This document shows, in pieces, positions 44,862 to 54,896 of a DNA stretch of 64,000 nucleotides (position 1 is the stretch's first letter; the number at the start of each line of letters is the position of its first letter). The notes beneath the pieces are model-generated. The model had not been told where the DNA came from and searched no databases. It saw nothing but the letters and a program-made list of their open reading frames with translations. This DNA comes from an uncultured Rikenellaceae bacterium. Lineage in GTDB: Bacteria; Bacteroidota; Bacteroidia; Bacteroidales; Rikenellaceae. The DNA lies in contig CALVFY010000002.1 of assembly GCA_944326945.1 (NCBI GenBank), forward strand, positions 1 to 64,000, written 5' to 3'. A program made the position numbers and the translations under genes.

Positions 44862-46766
44862 ATGGAATATACGCTTTTGATACTGCTTTTGCCGTTGGTG
44901 AGCTTCTTCGTGTTGGGATTGCTCGGTACGCGGCTCAAGCCTTGTGTGGCGGGATGGATCGGGACTCTCGTATTGGCGGTCTTGACGTTGGTTGCCTATG
45001 TGACCGCTTGGGAATATTTTTCGATGCCGCGAGTGGAGGGCGTTTACGCTACGCTCGTGCCGCTGAATTTCGAGTGGCTGCATTTTACTCAGAACCTTCA
45101 TCTGGATTTGGGCATTCTGCTCGATCCGATTTCGGTGATGATGCTGGTGGTCATTACGACCGTCTCTCTCATGGTCCATATTTATAGTATGGGGTATATG
45201 AACGGAGAACGCGGTTTCCAGCGTTACTACGCATTTTTGTCGCTCTTTTCGTTCTCGATGCTGGGGCTGGTTGTGGCGACCAATATTTTCCAGATGTATA
45301 TCTTTTGGGAGCTGGTGGGTGTTTCGTCTTATCTGCTGATCGGTTTCTACTACACGAAACCCGAAGCGATTGCCGCCTCTAAAAAGGCATTTATCGTCAC
45401 TCGTTTTGCCGATCTCGGATTCCTGATCGGTATTCTCGTGCTGTCGTTCTATACGAAAACCTTCAGTTTCGACCTGCTCACGTCGGGAGATTCGTCGATT
45501 TTTGCCGGAGCGGCCGGCAGTACTTTCCTCGGTGCTTCGGTCATCAGTTGGGCCATGGCATTGATCTTCATCGGAGGTGCCGGAAAATCGGCCATGTTCC
45601 CGCTGCATATCTGGTTGCCGGATGCTATGGAGGGTCCGACTCCCGTGTCGGCGTTGATCCATGCCGCTACGATGGTGGTGGCCGGAGTCTATCTGGTGGC
45701 GCGTCTTTTCCCGGTATACTATTTTGAGGCACCCGATGTGCTGGTTGCCATTGCTGTGATCGGGGCCTTTACTTCGCTTTATGCCGCTGTGGTGGCGTGT
45801 GTGCAGACCGATATCAAACGGGTACTGGCCTTCTCGACCATCTCCCAGATCGGTTTCATGATGGTGGCGCTCGGAGTATCGGGAATGGAGGGACATGAAG
45901 GCCTCGGTTATATGGCTTCGATGTTCCACCTCTTTACCCATGCCATGTTCAAGGCGCTGCTGTTCTTGGGTGCGGGGGCCATTATTCATGCGGTACACAG
46001 CAACGAAATGGATCGGATGGGAGGGTTGCGGAAGCAATTGCCGGTGACCCACCTTACGTTTCTGATCGCCTGTCTGGCTATCGCGGGTATTCCTCCCTTC
46101 TCGGGCTTCTTCAGCAAGGATGAAATTCTTTCGGCCGCATTCATGTTCAGTCCGTGGATCGGCTGGACGATGAGCGTGATCGCAGGGCTCACGGCATTCT
46201 ATATGTTCCGCCTGTATTATAATATTTTCTGGGGCAAGCCGGCCGTTCACGAACATGAACCGCATGAGGCTCCGGTTAATATGACCTTGCCGCTGGTGGT
46301 ACTGGCTGCGATTACCTGTGTGGCTGGCTTTATTCCTTTCGGACATTTCGTGACGGCCGACGGGCTGGTGTATGACATTCATCTGAACTGGACCGTGGCC
46401 GGAACAAGCATTGTGATCGCCTGTGTGGGCATTGCAATCGCTACGGTGCTCTACATGAAAGGGACGAATCCGGTGCCGACCCGCCTGGCAGAGCGTTTCA
46501 AGGGATTCTATACGGCTGCTTACCATCGTTTCTATTTGGATGAGTTGTGGTTGTTCGTGACCAAGCGCATTATTTTCGGATATATCTCCCGCCCGTTGGC
46601 CTGGTTCGATCGTCATGTGGTCGACGGAGCCATGAACGGTATGGCATTGGTGACGCAGAAAGTGTCGTGGGCGATCCGCGGATTGCAGTCGGGGCAGGTT
46701 CAACAATATGCCTTTATATTCCTGTTGGGTACGTTGATCATCGTGCTGCTGTTGTTGTATGTGTAA
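44862..46766 (+). CDS. nuoL: NADH-quinone oxidoreductase subunit L
   Basis: A 634-residue antiporter-like proton-pumping subunit with about 16 helices and the long lateral helix at the C-terminus. Motifs are MHIYSMGYMNGE (here VHIYSMGYM), FFWELVGVSSYLLIGFY-like IFWELVGVSSYLLIGF, LPDAMEGPTPVSALIHAATM and KRVLAFSTISQIGFM. The C-terminal amphipathic helix (residues about 520-600) is intact, so the horizontal coupling helix is present. Confidence 0.95.
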   Translation: MEYTLLILLLPLVSFFVLGLLGTRLKPCVAGWIGTLVLAVLTLVAYVTAWEYFSMPRVEGVYATLVPLNFEWLHFTQNLHLDLGILLDPISVMMLVVITTVSLMVHIYSMGYMNGERGFQRYYAFLSLFSFSMLGLVVATNIFQMYIFWELVGVSSYLLIGFYYTKPEAIAASKKAFIVTRFADLGFLIGILVLSFYTKTFSFDLLTSGDSSIFAGAAGSTFLGASVISWAMALIFIGGAGKSAMFPLHIWLPDAMEGPTPVSALIHAATMVVAGVYLVARLFPVYYFEAPDVLVAIAVIGAFTSLYAAVVACVQTDIKRVLAFSTISQIGFMMVALGVSGMEGHEGLGYMASMFHLFTHAMFKALLFLGAGAIIHAVHSNEMDRMGGLRKQLPVTHLTFLIACLAIAGIPPFSGFFSKDEILSAAFMFSPWIGWTMSVIAGLTAFYMFRLYYNIFWGKPAVHEHEPHEAPVNMTLPLVVLAAITCVAGFIPFGHFVTADGLVYDIHLNWTVAGTSIVIACVGIAIATVLYMKGTNPVPTRLAERFKGFYTAAYHRFYLDELWLFVTKRIIFGYISRPLAWFDRHVVDGAMNGMALVTQKVSWAIRGLQSGQVQQYAFIFLLGTLIIVLLLLYV

Positions 46767-46785
46767 AAAATAATCGTATTCAGAT

Positions 46786-48279
46786 ATGAATTTTCTATCG
46801 TTGTTTGTGCTCATTCCGCTGCTGATGATGCTGGGACTGTGGGTGTCGGCGGATATGAAGCAGATCAGGGCCGTGATGGTGACCGGTGCGAGCATGTTGC
46901 TTGTACTGTCGTTGGGCCTGTTGGCCTCGTTTCTCTCGGAGAGAGCGGCTGGTAATACGGCCGAAATGCTCTATATGGCCGATGTGATGTGGTTCGCTCC
47001 GCTCAATATCCATTATGCAGTGGGCGTAGACGGTATTTCGGTGGCCATGTTGCTGCTTTCGTCGGTCATTGTCTTTACCGGGGTATTTGCTTCGTGGAAC
47101 ATGAATCCCATGCCGAAGGAGTTTTTCCTCTGGTTCTGCCTGTTGTCTGTGGGTGTGTTCGGGTTTTTCATTTCGATTGACCTTTTCACGATGTTCATGT
47201 TCTATGAGATCGCTCTGATCCCCATGTATCTGTTGATCGGCGTATGGGGGACGGGACGTAAGGAGTATTCGGCCATGAAACTGACCCTGATGCTGATGGG
47301 CGGTTCGGCCCTGTTGTTGGTGGGTATTCTCGGTATATATTTCAACTCGGCTCCCGAAGGCGGTAACTATACGATGAATATTCTGGAGATCGCCCAAAAC
47401 CAGATGCCGATGAATGCTCAGCGCCTCTTTTTCCCGCTTACGTTTGTCGGATTCGGGGTGCTGGGGGCACTTTTCCCGTTCCATACATGGTCGCCCGACG
47501 GTCATGCTTCGGCCCCTACCTCGGTGTCGATGCTCCATGCCGGCGTGTTGATGAAACTGGGTGGTTACGGATGTTTCCGGGTGGCGATTTTCCTGATGCC
47601 CGAGGCTGCTCACGAACTTTCCTGGATATTTATCATTCTGACCGGTATCAGTGTCGTATATGGAGCCTTTTCGGCCTGCGTGCAGACCGACCTCAAGTAT
47701 ATCAACGCCTATTCCTCGGTGAGCCACTGCGGACTGGTGCTCTTCGCTATTCTGATGCTTAATCAGACGGCCATGACGGGAGCCGTGCTCCAGATGCTCT
47801 CGCACGGATTGATGACAGCACTCTTCTTTGCGTTGATCGGTATGATTTACGGGCGAACCCATACCAGGGATATTCGCGAGATGAGCGGTTTGATGAAGGT
47901 GATGCCTTTTCTGAGTGTTTGCTACGTGATTGCCGGTCTGGCTTCGCTGGGACTGCCGGGGTTGAGCGGTTTCGTGGCTGAAATGACCGTGTTTGTGGGT
48001 GCTTTCCAGAATGCGGATACGTTCCATCGGGTATTCACCATCATCGCTTGTACGTCGATCGTGATTACGGCGGTCTATATCCTGCGAGTGGTCGGTAAGT
48101 TGCTTTACGGTACGGTGGCCAATAAGGATCATCTGGCTCTGACCGACGCCGCATGGTACGAACGACTCTCGGTCATTACGCTGATTGTCTGCATAGCCGT
48201 GATCGGTATGGCCCCGCTGTGGATTTCCGATATGATTCACGGCAGTCTGGCTCCTGTCATTGAACAATTAACCAAATAA
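46786..48279 (+). CDS. nuoM: NADH-quinone oxidoreductase subunit M
   Basis: A 497-residue antiporter-like subunit with about 14 helices. Family marks are [20 protein letters not shown], the conserved Glu in that helix, the [20 protein letters not shown] loop and the Lys-bearing helix near [14 protein letters not shown]. It lies 19 bases after nuoL. Confidence 0.95.
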   Translation: MNFLSLFVLIPLLMMLGLWVSADMKQIRAVMVTGASMLLVLSLGLLASFLSERAAGNTAEMLYMADVMWFAPLNIHYAVGVDGISVAMLLLSSVIVFTGVFASWNMNPMPKEFFLWFCLLSVGVFGFFISIDLFTMFMFYEIALIPMYLLIGVWGTGRKEYSAMKLTLMLMGGSALLLVGILGIYFNSAPEGGNYTMNILEIAQNQMPMNAQRLFFPLTFVGFGVLGALFPFHTWSPDGHASAPTSVSMLHAGVLMKLGGYGCFRVAIFLMPEAAHELSWIFIILTGISVVYGAFSACVQTDLKYINAYSSVSHCGLVLFAILMLNQTAMTGAVLQMLSHGLMTALFFALIGMIYGRTHTRDIREMSGLMKVMPFLSVCYVIAGLASLGLPGLSGFVAEMTVFVGAFQNADTFHRVFTIIACTSIVITAVYILRVVGKLLYGTVANKDHLALTDAAWYERLSVITLIVCIAVIGMAPLWISDMIHGSLAPVIEQLTK

Positions 48280-48293
48280 GAGGAGGAAGAGAT

Positions 48294-49715
48294 ATGGACT
48301 ATTCGAATTTCTTATATATGCGAGAGGAACTTTCGCTGGTTGCCGTGATGGTGATTCTCCTCCTGTACGATTTGTTTGCTCCGGAACGCAGTCAACGGCG
48401 ATTCCAGCTTGTGGCTTGTATCCTGTTCGGGGTACATACGGTGTTGAATCTTTTCCCGCACGAGGAGGCCACCGCTTTCGGGGGAATGTATGTCTATCGC
48501 CCCATGCTGACCGTTTTGAAGAGTATTCTCAATGTGGGTGTATTGATCGTATTCCTGCAGGCTCACGCTTGGCTCGAGAGTGAAAAGGCCGTTATTCGTC
48601 GAGGGGAGTTCTATTTCCTGACTCTCTCCACGTTACTGGGTATGTATTTCATGATGTCGGCCGGCGACTTCCTGCTCTTCTTTATTGGTCTGGAGACCGC
48701 ATCGATTCCGATGGCTGCACTCGTGGCATTCGATAAATACAAACACAAATCGGCTGAGGCGGGTGCCAAATATATTCTTTCGGCTGTTTTCGCATCGGCC
48801 TTGTCTCTCTACGGTATTTCTCTGCTCTACGGAACGACCGGCAGCCTCTATTTCGACGAGGTGGCGGCCGGAATCACGGGAAGTCCTCTGCAGATCATGG
48901 CTTTCGTCTTCTTTATCGTGGGGATGTGTTTCAAGATCTCGCTCGTGCCATTCCATCTTTGGACGGCCGACGTATATGAAGGTGCTCCGACCAATGTGAC
49001 CTCTTATCTGTCGGTCATTTCGAAAGGATCGGCCGTGTTCGTGTTGATGGTCATTCTGATGAAGGTGTTCGGAAATATCCTGACCGAATGGAGAGGAATG
49101 CTCTATGGAGTGATTGTGTTGACGATTACCGTAGCCAATGTGTTTGCTATCCGACAGAAGAATCTGAAACGTTTTCTGGCTTTCTCGTCCATTTCGCAGG
49201 CCGGCTATCTGATGCTGGGCGTTATCAGTGCCAATGCATTGGGTATGACATCGCTGGTATATTATGTATTGGTTTATATGGTGTCCAATCTGGGTGCTTT
49301 CGGCGTGATCTCCGTCATCGAACAAAAAACAGGAAAGGTTACGATGGATGATTACAACGGACTCTACAAGACTCATCCCTATCTGAGCTTGGTGATGACT
49401 CTGTCGCTTTTCTCTTTGGCGGGAATCCCTCCTTTTGCGGGCTTTTTCAGCAAGTTCTTTATCTTTGCCGCAGCAGCCAGTGAGGGGTATTACATTCTGG
49501 TATTGATCGCCTTGCTCAACACGATCATTTCGCTGTATTACTATCTCTTGGTGGTCAAGGCGATGTTTATCAATCCGTCGGAGAGTCCGATTGCTCCGTT
49601 TCGCTCGGACAATTATACGCGGGTGAGTCTGGTGGCCTGCTGTGCGGGGATCGTGTTGCTGGGAATATTGAGTGTGGTTTATCAGCAGATTTCGCTCTTC
49701 AGCTTCGGAATGTAG
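48294..49715 (+). CDS. nuoN: NADH-quinone oxidoreductase subunit N
   Basis: A 473-residue third antiporter-like subunit, last gene of the operon. Motifs are [38 protein letters not shown] and [18 protein letters not shown]. The transcript likely ends at the 18-bp stem at 49729-49769. With nuoL and nuoM it completes the pump arm. Confidence 0.95.
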   Translation: MDYSNFLYMREELSLVAVMVILLLYDLFAPERSQRRFQLVACILFGVHTVLNLFPHEEATAFGGMYVYRPMLTVLKSILNVGVLIVFLQAHAWLESEKAVIRRGEFYFLTLSTLLGMYFMMSAGDFLLFFIGLETASIPMAALVAFDKYKHKSAEAGAKYILSAVFASALSLYGISLLYGTTGSLYFDEVAAGITGSPLQIMAFVFFIVGMCFKISLVPFHLWTADVYEGAPTNVTSYLSVISKGSAVFVLMVILMKVFGNILTEWRGMLYGVIVLTITVANVFAIRQKNLKRFLAFSSISQAGYLMLGVISANALGMTSLVYYVLVYMVSNLGAFGVISVIEQKTGKVTMDDYNGLYKTHPYLSLVMTLSLFSLAGIPPFAGFFSKFFIFAAAASEGYYILVLIALLNTIISLYYYLLVVKAMFINPSESPIAPFRSDNYTRVSLVACCAGIVLLGILSVVYQQISLFSFGM

Positions 49716-49728
49716 ATCGTGAGATAGA

Positions 49729-49769
49729 AAAATGAAAAAGGGCTTCCCAAAGAAGCCCTTTTTCATTTT
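49729..49769. terminator. Bidirectional terminator after nuoN and panB
   Basis: An 18-bp perfect inverted repeat (core AAAGGGCTTC / GAAGCCCTTT) around a 5-base loop, with A- and T-tracts on both flanks, between convergent nuoN and panB. Confidence 0.85.
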
Positions 49770-49782
49770 GGTGGATAAACGA

Positions 49783-50598
49783 TTAGTATTGTTCTTTTTC
49801 GTTGGGAAAATCTCCGCTTTTCACGTCGGCAATATAGCGGGTAAAGGCATTCGACATGATTCCGTGCAGGTCCGCATAGCGGCGCAGGAATCGAGGCGAA
49901 AATTCATTGGTGATGCCCAACATGTCGTGTACTACCAATACTTGACCGTCCACGCCCGAACCGGCTCCGATACCGATGACGGGAATATGGAGTTCCGATG
50001 CCACACGGTGTCCCAGTTCGGCCGGAATCTTCTCCAATACGACGGCAAAACATCCCGCTTCTTCCAACAGATGTGCGTCGCGGATCAGTTTGTCGGCTTC
50101 GGCTTTCTCCTTGGCTCGGACCGAATAGGTCCCGTATTTGTGAATGGACTGAGGCGTGAGGCCCAGGTGCCCCATGATGGGAATACCTGCACTGAGAATA
50201 CGCTGAACGGACTCGAGAATCTCTTCGCCACCTTCCATTTTCACGGCATCGGCTTCGGTCTCCTTCATGATGCGGATAGCTGAAGCGAGCGCCTCTTTCG
50301 AGTTACCCTGATAGGTCCCGAAGGGAAGGTCCACTACGATCAGTGCACGTGAAACGGCCCGGGTGACCGACCGTGCATGGTAGATCATCTGGTCGAGGGT
50401 GATGGGGACCGTAGTTTCATAGCCTGCCATGACATTGGCAGCGGAATCGCCGACCAGAATCACATCGATTCCGGCCTGGTCCAGAATACGGGCCATCGAA
50501 TAGTCGTAGGCGGTGAGCATCGATATCTTTTCGCCGCGTTGTTTCATCTCCGAGAGACGGTAGGTCGTAACGGCCCGAACATTGCCTTCTGTTGACAT
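49783..50598 (-). CDS. panB: 3-methyl-2-oxobutanoate hydroxymethyltransferase
   Basis: A 271-residue PEP-mutase-type TIM-barrel enzyme that makes ketopantoate from ketoisovalerate and methylene-tetrahydrofolate, the first committed step to pantothenate and CoA. Conserved parts are [35 protein letters not shown], the metal-binding [17 protein letters not shown] and [14 protein letters not shown]. Length is normal. No panC or panD is adjacent. A TACCTTTG promoter box lies 30 bases before its start codon. Confidence 0.96.
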   Translation of the reverse strand: MSTEGNVRAVTTYRLSEMKQRGEKISMLTAYDYSMARILDQAGIDVILVGDSAANVMAGYETTVPITLDQMIYHARSVTRAVSRALIVVDLPFGTYQGNSKEALASAIRIMKETEADAVKMEGGEEILESVQRILSAGIPIMGHLGLTPQSIHKYGTYSVRAKEKAEADKLIRDAHLLEEAGCFAVVLEKIPAELGHRVASELHIPVIGIGAGSGVDGQVLVVHDMLGITNEFSPRFLRRYADLHGIMSNAFTRYIADVKSGDFPNEKEQY

Positions 50599-50627
50599 AA
50601 TGGTTTCGTTTGATAAGTTTGATCTGG

Positions 50628-50635
50628 CAAAGGTA
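50628..50635 (-). promoter_or_regulatory. Candidate -7 promoter box for panB
   Basis: Minus-strand TACCTTTG, 30 bases before the panB start. An ATTG about 20 bases upstream could serve as a weak -33 element. Confidence 0.45.
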
Positions 50636-50660
50636 TAAGAGTTTTCGGATTAACCCAATT

Positions 50661-51215
50661 TTATTTTTCGATATTCAATCCGGCCTGCATCACCGGATCG
50701 GCGAAAAGATGCCAAAGCACTACGCCGGCCGAAACGGAAACGTTGAGAGAATGCTTCGTGCCTGCCTGAGGAATTTCCATCCCGAAATCACACTGGTCGA
50801 CTACCTCTTGTGCTACGCCGAACACTTCGTTTCCGAAAATAAGGGCATATTTCACATCGGGTTCTGCCCGGAAGCGATCGAGCATGATCGCCCCTTCAAC
50901 CTGTTCCACGGCTCCGATTCGATAGCCCTCTTCACGGAGTTTGTTTACGGCTCCGAGAGTGGAGGGGAAATAATTCCAAACCACGGTATTTTCTGCCCCG
51001 AGGGCTGTTTTGTGGATCTCTTTGGAGGGGGGAGTCGCCGTAATGCCACACAGGAAAATACGTTCTACGGCAAATGCATCGCACGTACGGAAAAACGAAC
51101 CTACGTTGTTCAGACTCCGGACATTGTCCAGAACTACCGTGACGGGGAGTTTGGACATTCGGGCAAATTGTTCGGGAGTCGGACGGCCCAATGCTTCGTT
51201 GGATATCTTTTGCAT
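50661..51215 (-). CDS. SpoU/TrmH-family RNA 2'-O-methyltransferase
   Basis: A 184-residue SPOUT-fold enzyme. The three trefoil-knot motifs are visible: NVRSLNNVGSFFRTCDAF, ALIFGNEVFGVAQEVVDQCD and MEIPQAGTKHSLNVSVSAGV. The substrate is a ribose 2'-OH in tRNA or rRNA; the exact site cannot be told. The upstream L30e-like substrate domain of RlmB-type enzymes is absent, so TrmH/TrmL-like activity on tRNA is somewhat more likely. It lies just upstream of panB on the same strand, with a 62-base gap and a separate promoter box. Confidence 0.88.
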   Translation of the reverse strand: MQKISNEALGRPTPEQFARMSKLPVTVVLDNVRSLNNVGSFFRTCDAFAVERIFLCGITATPPSKEIHKTALGAENTVVWNYFPSTLGAVNKLREEGYRIGAVEQVEGAIMLDRFRAEPDVKYALIFGNEVFGVAQEVVDQCDFGMEIPQAGTKHSLNVSVSAGVVLWHLFADPVMQAGLNIEK

Positions 51216-51375
51216 GGAGATTGATGATCGTTTTGTTGATAAAATTTTGCGTAAATGTAGCGCAAAATTTAGATAAAATGGTAACTTTGATCAATTTCGT
51301 TTTTTGCGAAAACGGATGTTCCCATAGCAAAACCTGAAAGAACAGAATAAAATTTACTAACTAAAACAACTGAGT

Positions 51376-53592
51376 ATGGGTCATATTCCTGCAATTTTCT
51401 GGCTGGTACCTGTCGCCTCTGTGATCGCTTTGGGATTCGCCCTGTACTTCTTCCTCCGGATGAAAAAGGAGAGCGAAGGTACGGAGCGGATGAAAGAGAT
51501 CGCTGCCTATGTGCGGCGGGGTGCGATGGCCTACCTGAAACAACAGTACAAGGTAGTGTTTATCGTGTTTATTGTTCTTTGCCTTTTCTTCGCCTTCCTC
51601 GCTTATGGCCTGGGAGTGCAGAATCCGTGGGTGCCGTTTGCTTTCCTGACAGGCGGTTTCTTTTCAGCTTTGGCCGGGTTCTTCGGTATGAAAACCGCAA
51701 CCTATGCCTCGGCGCGTACGGCTCATGCTGCAAGCAAGTCTCTGAACCAGGGTCTGAAGGTGGCATTCCGTAGTGGTGCTGTGATGGGGCTTGTGGTGGT
51801 TGGTCTCGGTCTGCTCGACATTTCGCTCTGGTATCTGGTGCTCGACCATTTTGTGGAGGCTACCGGTACCCAGAAGCTGGTGGTGGTCACGACAACCATG
51901 CTGACGTTTGGTATGGGAGCCTCGACACAGGCACTGTTTGCCCGCGTGGGAGGAGGTATCTATACGAAAGCAGCCGATGTGGGGGCCGATCTGGTGGGTA
52001 AGGTAGAGGCCGGAATCCCGGAAGACGATCCGCGTAACCCGGCTACTATTGCCGATAATGTGGGTGACAATGTGGGTGACGTGGCTGGTATGGGTGCCGA
52101 CCTGTACGAGAGTTATTGCGGTTCGATTCTGGCAACCACTGCCTTGGGTGCCGCTGCATTTGTGACCGGCGATGGTTCTGTACAGATGAAAGCCGTGTTG
52201 GCTCCGATGCTGATCGCAGCCGTGGGTATTTTGCTTTCGATCATCGGTATCTTCCTCGTGAGAACCAAGGAAAACGCCACGATGAAGCAGTTGCTCGGGG
52301 CTCTCGGTACGGGGGTCAATACCAGTTCCGTGTTGATTGCAGTCGCAACGTTTATTATATTATATGCTTTGCAGATTCCAAACTGGGGATGGATCGCCTG
52401 CTCGGTGGTAGTGGGCTTGGTGGCCGGTATTATCATCGGGCAATCGACGGAGTACTACACTTCCCAATCCTATAAACCGACCAAAAAGGTGGCGGAGAGT
52501 TCGGAGACGGGTCCTGCTACCGTGATTATCTCCGGTATCGGTCTGGGTATGATCTCAACGGCGGTTCCGGTGATCACGATCGGTATCGCCATTATTCTTT
52601 CCTATCTGTGTGCCATCCGATTCGATGTGGCCAACATGCTTTCGGCAACCAATTTGGGCATGGGCCTTTATGGTGTGGGTATTGCTGCTGTGGGGATGCT
52701 CTCCACGTTGGGCATTACGCTGGCTACCGATGCCTATGGGCCGATCGCCGACAACGCCGGTGGAAACGCCGAGATGAGCGGTCTGGGCGAAGAGGTGCGT
52801 AAACGTACCGATGCCCTGGATGCCCTGGGAAATACGACGGCTGCTACGGGTAAGGGCTTTGCAATTGGTTCGGCTGCACTGACGGCTCTGGCTCTGTTGG
52901 CTTCCTATATCGAGGAGATCAAGATCGGTTTGTTGCACATCGGACAGGAGGTGCTCACCTTTGCGGATGGGGCGACGAAAGCCGTGGCCGATTGTAACAT
53001 TATCGACTTTATGGAGTATTATCAAATATCGTTGATGAATCCCAAGGTATTGATCGGGGTGTTCGTGGGTTCGATGATGGCTTTCCTTTTCTGCGGTCTT
53101 ACGATGAATGCCGTGGGGCGTGCTGCACAGAAGATGGTGGCTGAAGTGCGCCGTCAGTTCTACGAGATTAAAGGTATCCTCGAGGGTAAGGCTACTCCGG
53201 ATTATGCCCGCTGTGTGGAGATTTCGACCAAGGGTGCTCAACACGAGATGTTGATGCCTTCGATCCTGGCTATTCTGGCCCCCGTCGTAATGGGACTCGT
53301 GTTTGGCGTGGCCGGTGTGATGGGATTGCTGGTGGGCGGTCTGGGTGCCGGTTTCGTGTTGGCCGTATTTATGGCTAATTCGGGAGGTGCCTGGGATAAT
53401 GCCAAAAAGTATATCGAAGAGGGTAATCTCGGAGGTAAGGGTTCGGCAAATCACAAGGCTACCGTGGTAGGCGATACCGTGGGCGATCCGTTTAAGGATA
53501 CGTCGGGACCTTCACTCAATATTCTGGTCAAACTGATGAGCATGGTGGCGATCGTGATGGCTGGATTGACCGTGGCTTATAGCCTGTTCTAA
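51376..53592 (+). CDS. hppA: Membrane-bound ion-translocating pyrophosphatase
   Basis: A 738-residue membrane protein with about 16 helices that couples pyrophosphate hydrolysis to H+ or Na+ pumping. Catalytic loops include [40 protein letters not shown] and [17 protein letters not shown]. The stretch [10 protein letters not shown] at residues 485-494 has Ala489 and Gly492, the K+-dependent signature (K+-independent enzymes have Lys and Thr there). T92, F96 and D148 fit three of the four residues described for Na+,H+-pumping Bacteroides PPases if a two-residue offset is right; the fourth could not be placed. A TAACTTTG box lies at 51282-51289. Confidence 0.96.
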   Translation: MGHIPAIFWLVPVASVIALGFALYFFLRMKKESEGTERMKEIAAYVRRGAMAYLKQQYKVVFIVFIVLCLFFAFLAYGLGVQNPWVPFAFLTGGFFSALAGFFGMKTATYASARTAHAASKSLNQGLKVAFRSGAVMGLVVVGLGLLDISLWYLVLDHFVEATGTQKLVVVTTTMLTFGMGASTQALFARVGGGIYTKAADVGADLVGKVEAGIPEDDPRNPATIADNVGDNVGDVAGMGADLYESYCGSILATTALGAAAFVTGDGSVQMKAVLAPMLIAAVGILLSIIGIFLVRTKENATMKQLLGALGTGVNTSSVLIAVATFIILYALQIPNWGWIACSVVVGLVAGIIIGQSTEYYTSQSYKPTKKVAESSETGPATVIISGIGLGMISTAVPVITIGIAIILSYLCAIRFDVANMLSATNLGMGLYGVGIAAVGMLSTLGITLATDAYGPIADNAGGNAEMSGLGEEVRKRTDALDALGNTTAATGKGFAIGSAALTALALLASYIEEIKIGLLHIGQEVLTFADGATKAVADCNIIDFMEYYQISLMNPKVLIGVFVGSMMAFLFCGLTMNAVGRAAQKMVAEVRRQFYEIKGILEGKATPDYARCVEISTKGAQHEMLMPSILAILAPVVMGLVFGVAGVMGLLVGGLGAGFVLAVFMANSGGAWDNAKKYIEEGNLGGKGSANHKATVVGDTVGDPFKDTSGPSLNILVKLMSMVAIVMAGLTVAYSLF

Positions 53593-53613
53593 AAGAGTAC
53601 GATTCCTTTTAAG

Positions 53614-53646
53614 GCGGAATAACCCGAGAGGTTGTTCCGCTTTTTT
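53614..53646 (+). terminator. Rho-independent terminator of hppA
   Basis: GCGGAATAACC and GGTTGTTCCGC pair over 11 bp (one G-U) around CGAGA and are followed by six T. It starts 21 bases after the hppA stop. Confidence 0.85.
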
Positions 53647-53661
53647 GTTTTATTACACGAA

Positions 53662-53677
53662 TATATTTGTACCTTTG
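53662..53677 (+). promoter_or_regulatory. Overlapping -7-like boxes for the outer-membrane protein gene
   Basis: TATATTTG (53662-53669) is followed at once by TACCTTTG (53670-53677), 34 bases before ATG 53712. A TTTG at 53644-53647 lies 22 bases before the second box. Confidence 0.5.
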
Positions 53678-53711
53678 TCGGCAATATATTTCGTCGGTAA
53701 ATTTGTGCGAG

Positions 53712-54761
53712 ATGAAAACTATATCCAGACTCATTTTTTGTGTATTGTTCCTCGGTGTTTTTTCTGAGGTTTTTGCACAGCGGTTTTTGTGGAATGCCCG
53801 TTTCGACACCCGGTTCGATAACAGGGAGTACAAGAGCGAGGTGAATTGGCCGCAGACATTGTTCGGTGCCCGGCTTACCCCTGAAGTGGGTATCGGCTGG
53901 GGAAACGGAAACGGATTGATGATCGGGGTGGATCTGATGGCTGATTTCGGAGCCAAAACTTTCAATACCGATCCGGAATTGTTGTTCTATTATAACTATG
54001 ATTCGAAAAAATTCAAGGCTTATGCCGGGATTTTCCCGCGTAATAAGTTGATCGGAGGGTATTCGAACGCCTTTTTCAGCGATTCGGTGCGTTTTTATGA
54101 TGCCAATCTCGACGGTCTGTTGCTGCAATATGTCGGAGGACGAGGGTATGTCGAAGTGGCTTGTGACTGGAACAGTATGCTCTCCGAGACTACTCGGGAG
54201 AAATTCATGCTCTTCTCCTCTGGACGGGTCAATACTCCCGTGTTCTATGCCGGATATAATGTCTCGATGTATCATCATGCAGGGACGATCCATGAAGACG
54301 GCGTAGTGGATAATGTGCTGCTTAATCCTTATGTCGGAATCGATTTGAGTCGTAAATTGCCTCTCGATTCGCTCTACATTCAGGCGGGATGGTTGCAGGC
54401 TTTTCAGAACGACCGGAAATATGTGGGTGAATATGTCTCTCCGCATGGAGCACAGATCGAATTGCGGGTAGAGAAGTGGAAATTCGGTATTTTCAATACG
54501 CTCTATCTCGGTCAGAATCTGATGCCCTATTACGATTCGCCATACTTCGATTACGGACATGGACTCTATTTCGGAGAACCGTTCTATCGGACCGAATCCA
54601 ATGTCTACGATCGGCTGGAACTCTATTGGCATCCGATCCGTACGGGAAATATGAATCTTCGGGTGGCTTCGATCCACCATTATGACGGTAAGAAGTGGGG
54701 CTGGCAACAGATGGTTACCTTCTGGGTTGATATCAATGGAAAGATGTCCCGGAAAAAGTAA
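53712..54761 (+). CDS. Outer-membrane beta-barrel-like protein of unknown function
   Basis: A 349-residue protein with signal peptide MKTISRLIFCVLFLGVFSEV ending at FAQ, then alternating aromatic strands (FLWNARFDTRFDNREY, KKFKAYAGIFPRN, VYDRLELYWHPIRTG) fitting a barrel. The start is ATG 53712; a TTG at 53667 would read through the promoter boxes. I recognise no family. The sequence looks like a complete small porin-like barrel ending at a Lys-rich tail (GKMSRKK), not the usual aromatic residue. It is single, between hppA and a convergent decarboxylase gene. Confidence 0.65.
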   Translation: MKTISRLIFCVLFLGVFSEVFAQRFLWNARFDTRFDNREYKSEVNWPQTLFGARLTPEVGIGWGNGNGLMIGVDLMADFGAKTFNTDPELLFYYNYDSKKFKAYAGIFPRNKLIGGYSNAFFSDSVRFYDANLDGLLLQYVGGRGYVEVACDWNSMLSETTREKFMLFSSGRVNTPVFYAGYNVSMYHHAGTIHEDGVVDNVLLNPYVGIDLSRKLPLDSLYIQAGWLQAFQNDRKYVGEYVSPHGAQIELRVEKWKFGIFNTLYLGQNLMPYYDSPYFDYGHGLYFGEPFYRTESNVYDRLELYWHPIRTGNMNLRVASIHHYDGKKWGWQQMVTFWVDINGKMSRKK

Positions 54762-54847
54762 TTCTTCCGGGAAGGGGTCGGATAGAGGGGACCGGAGAGG
54801 GAAGATCGCCTGTTTGATTGATCGGAAAGTTTTCTCTGCCCGAAAAT

Positions 54848-54882
54848 AAAAAGGCTGTCCGTACTCTGCGGACAGCCTTTTT
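54848..54882. terminator. Bidirectional terminator between the barrel and decarboxylase genes
   Basis: AAAAAGGCTGTCCG and CGGACAGCCTTTTT form a perfect 14-bp stem with a 7-base loop. It has T-tracts on both strands and serves two convergent genes. Confidence 0.85.
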
Positions 54883-54896
54883 TGGGGGGGAGGGGA

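Noticed and set aside
44631-46895. Minus-strand frame of 754 codons opposite nuoK and nuoL
   Set aside because: His/Arg/Gln-rich product with no recognisable family; the plus strand encodes conserved complex I subunits.
46795-48267. Minus-strand frame of 490 codons opposite nuoM
   Set aside because: Same reason: it lies wholly antisense to nuoM and has shadow-like composition.
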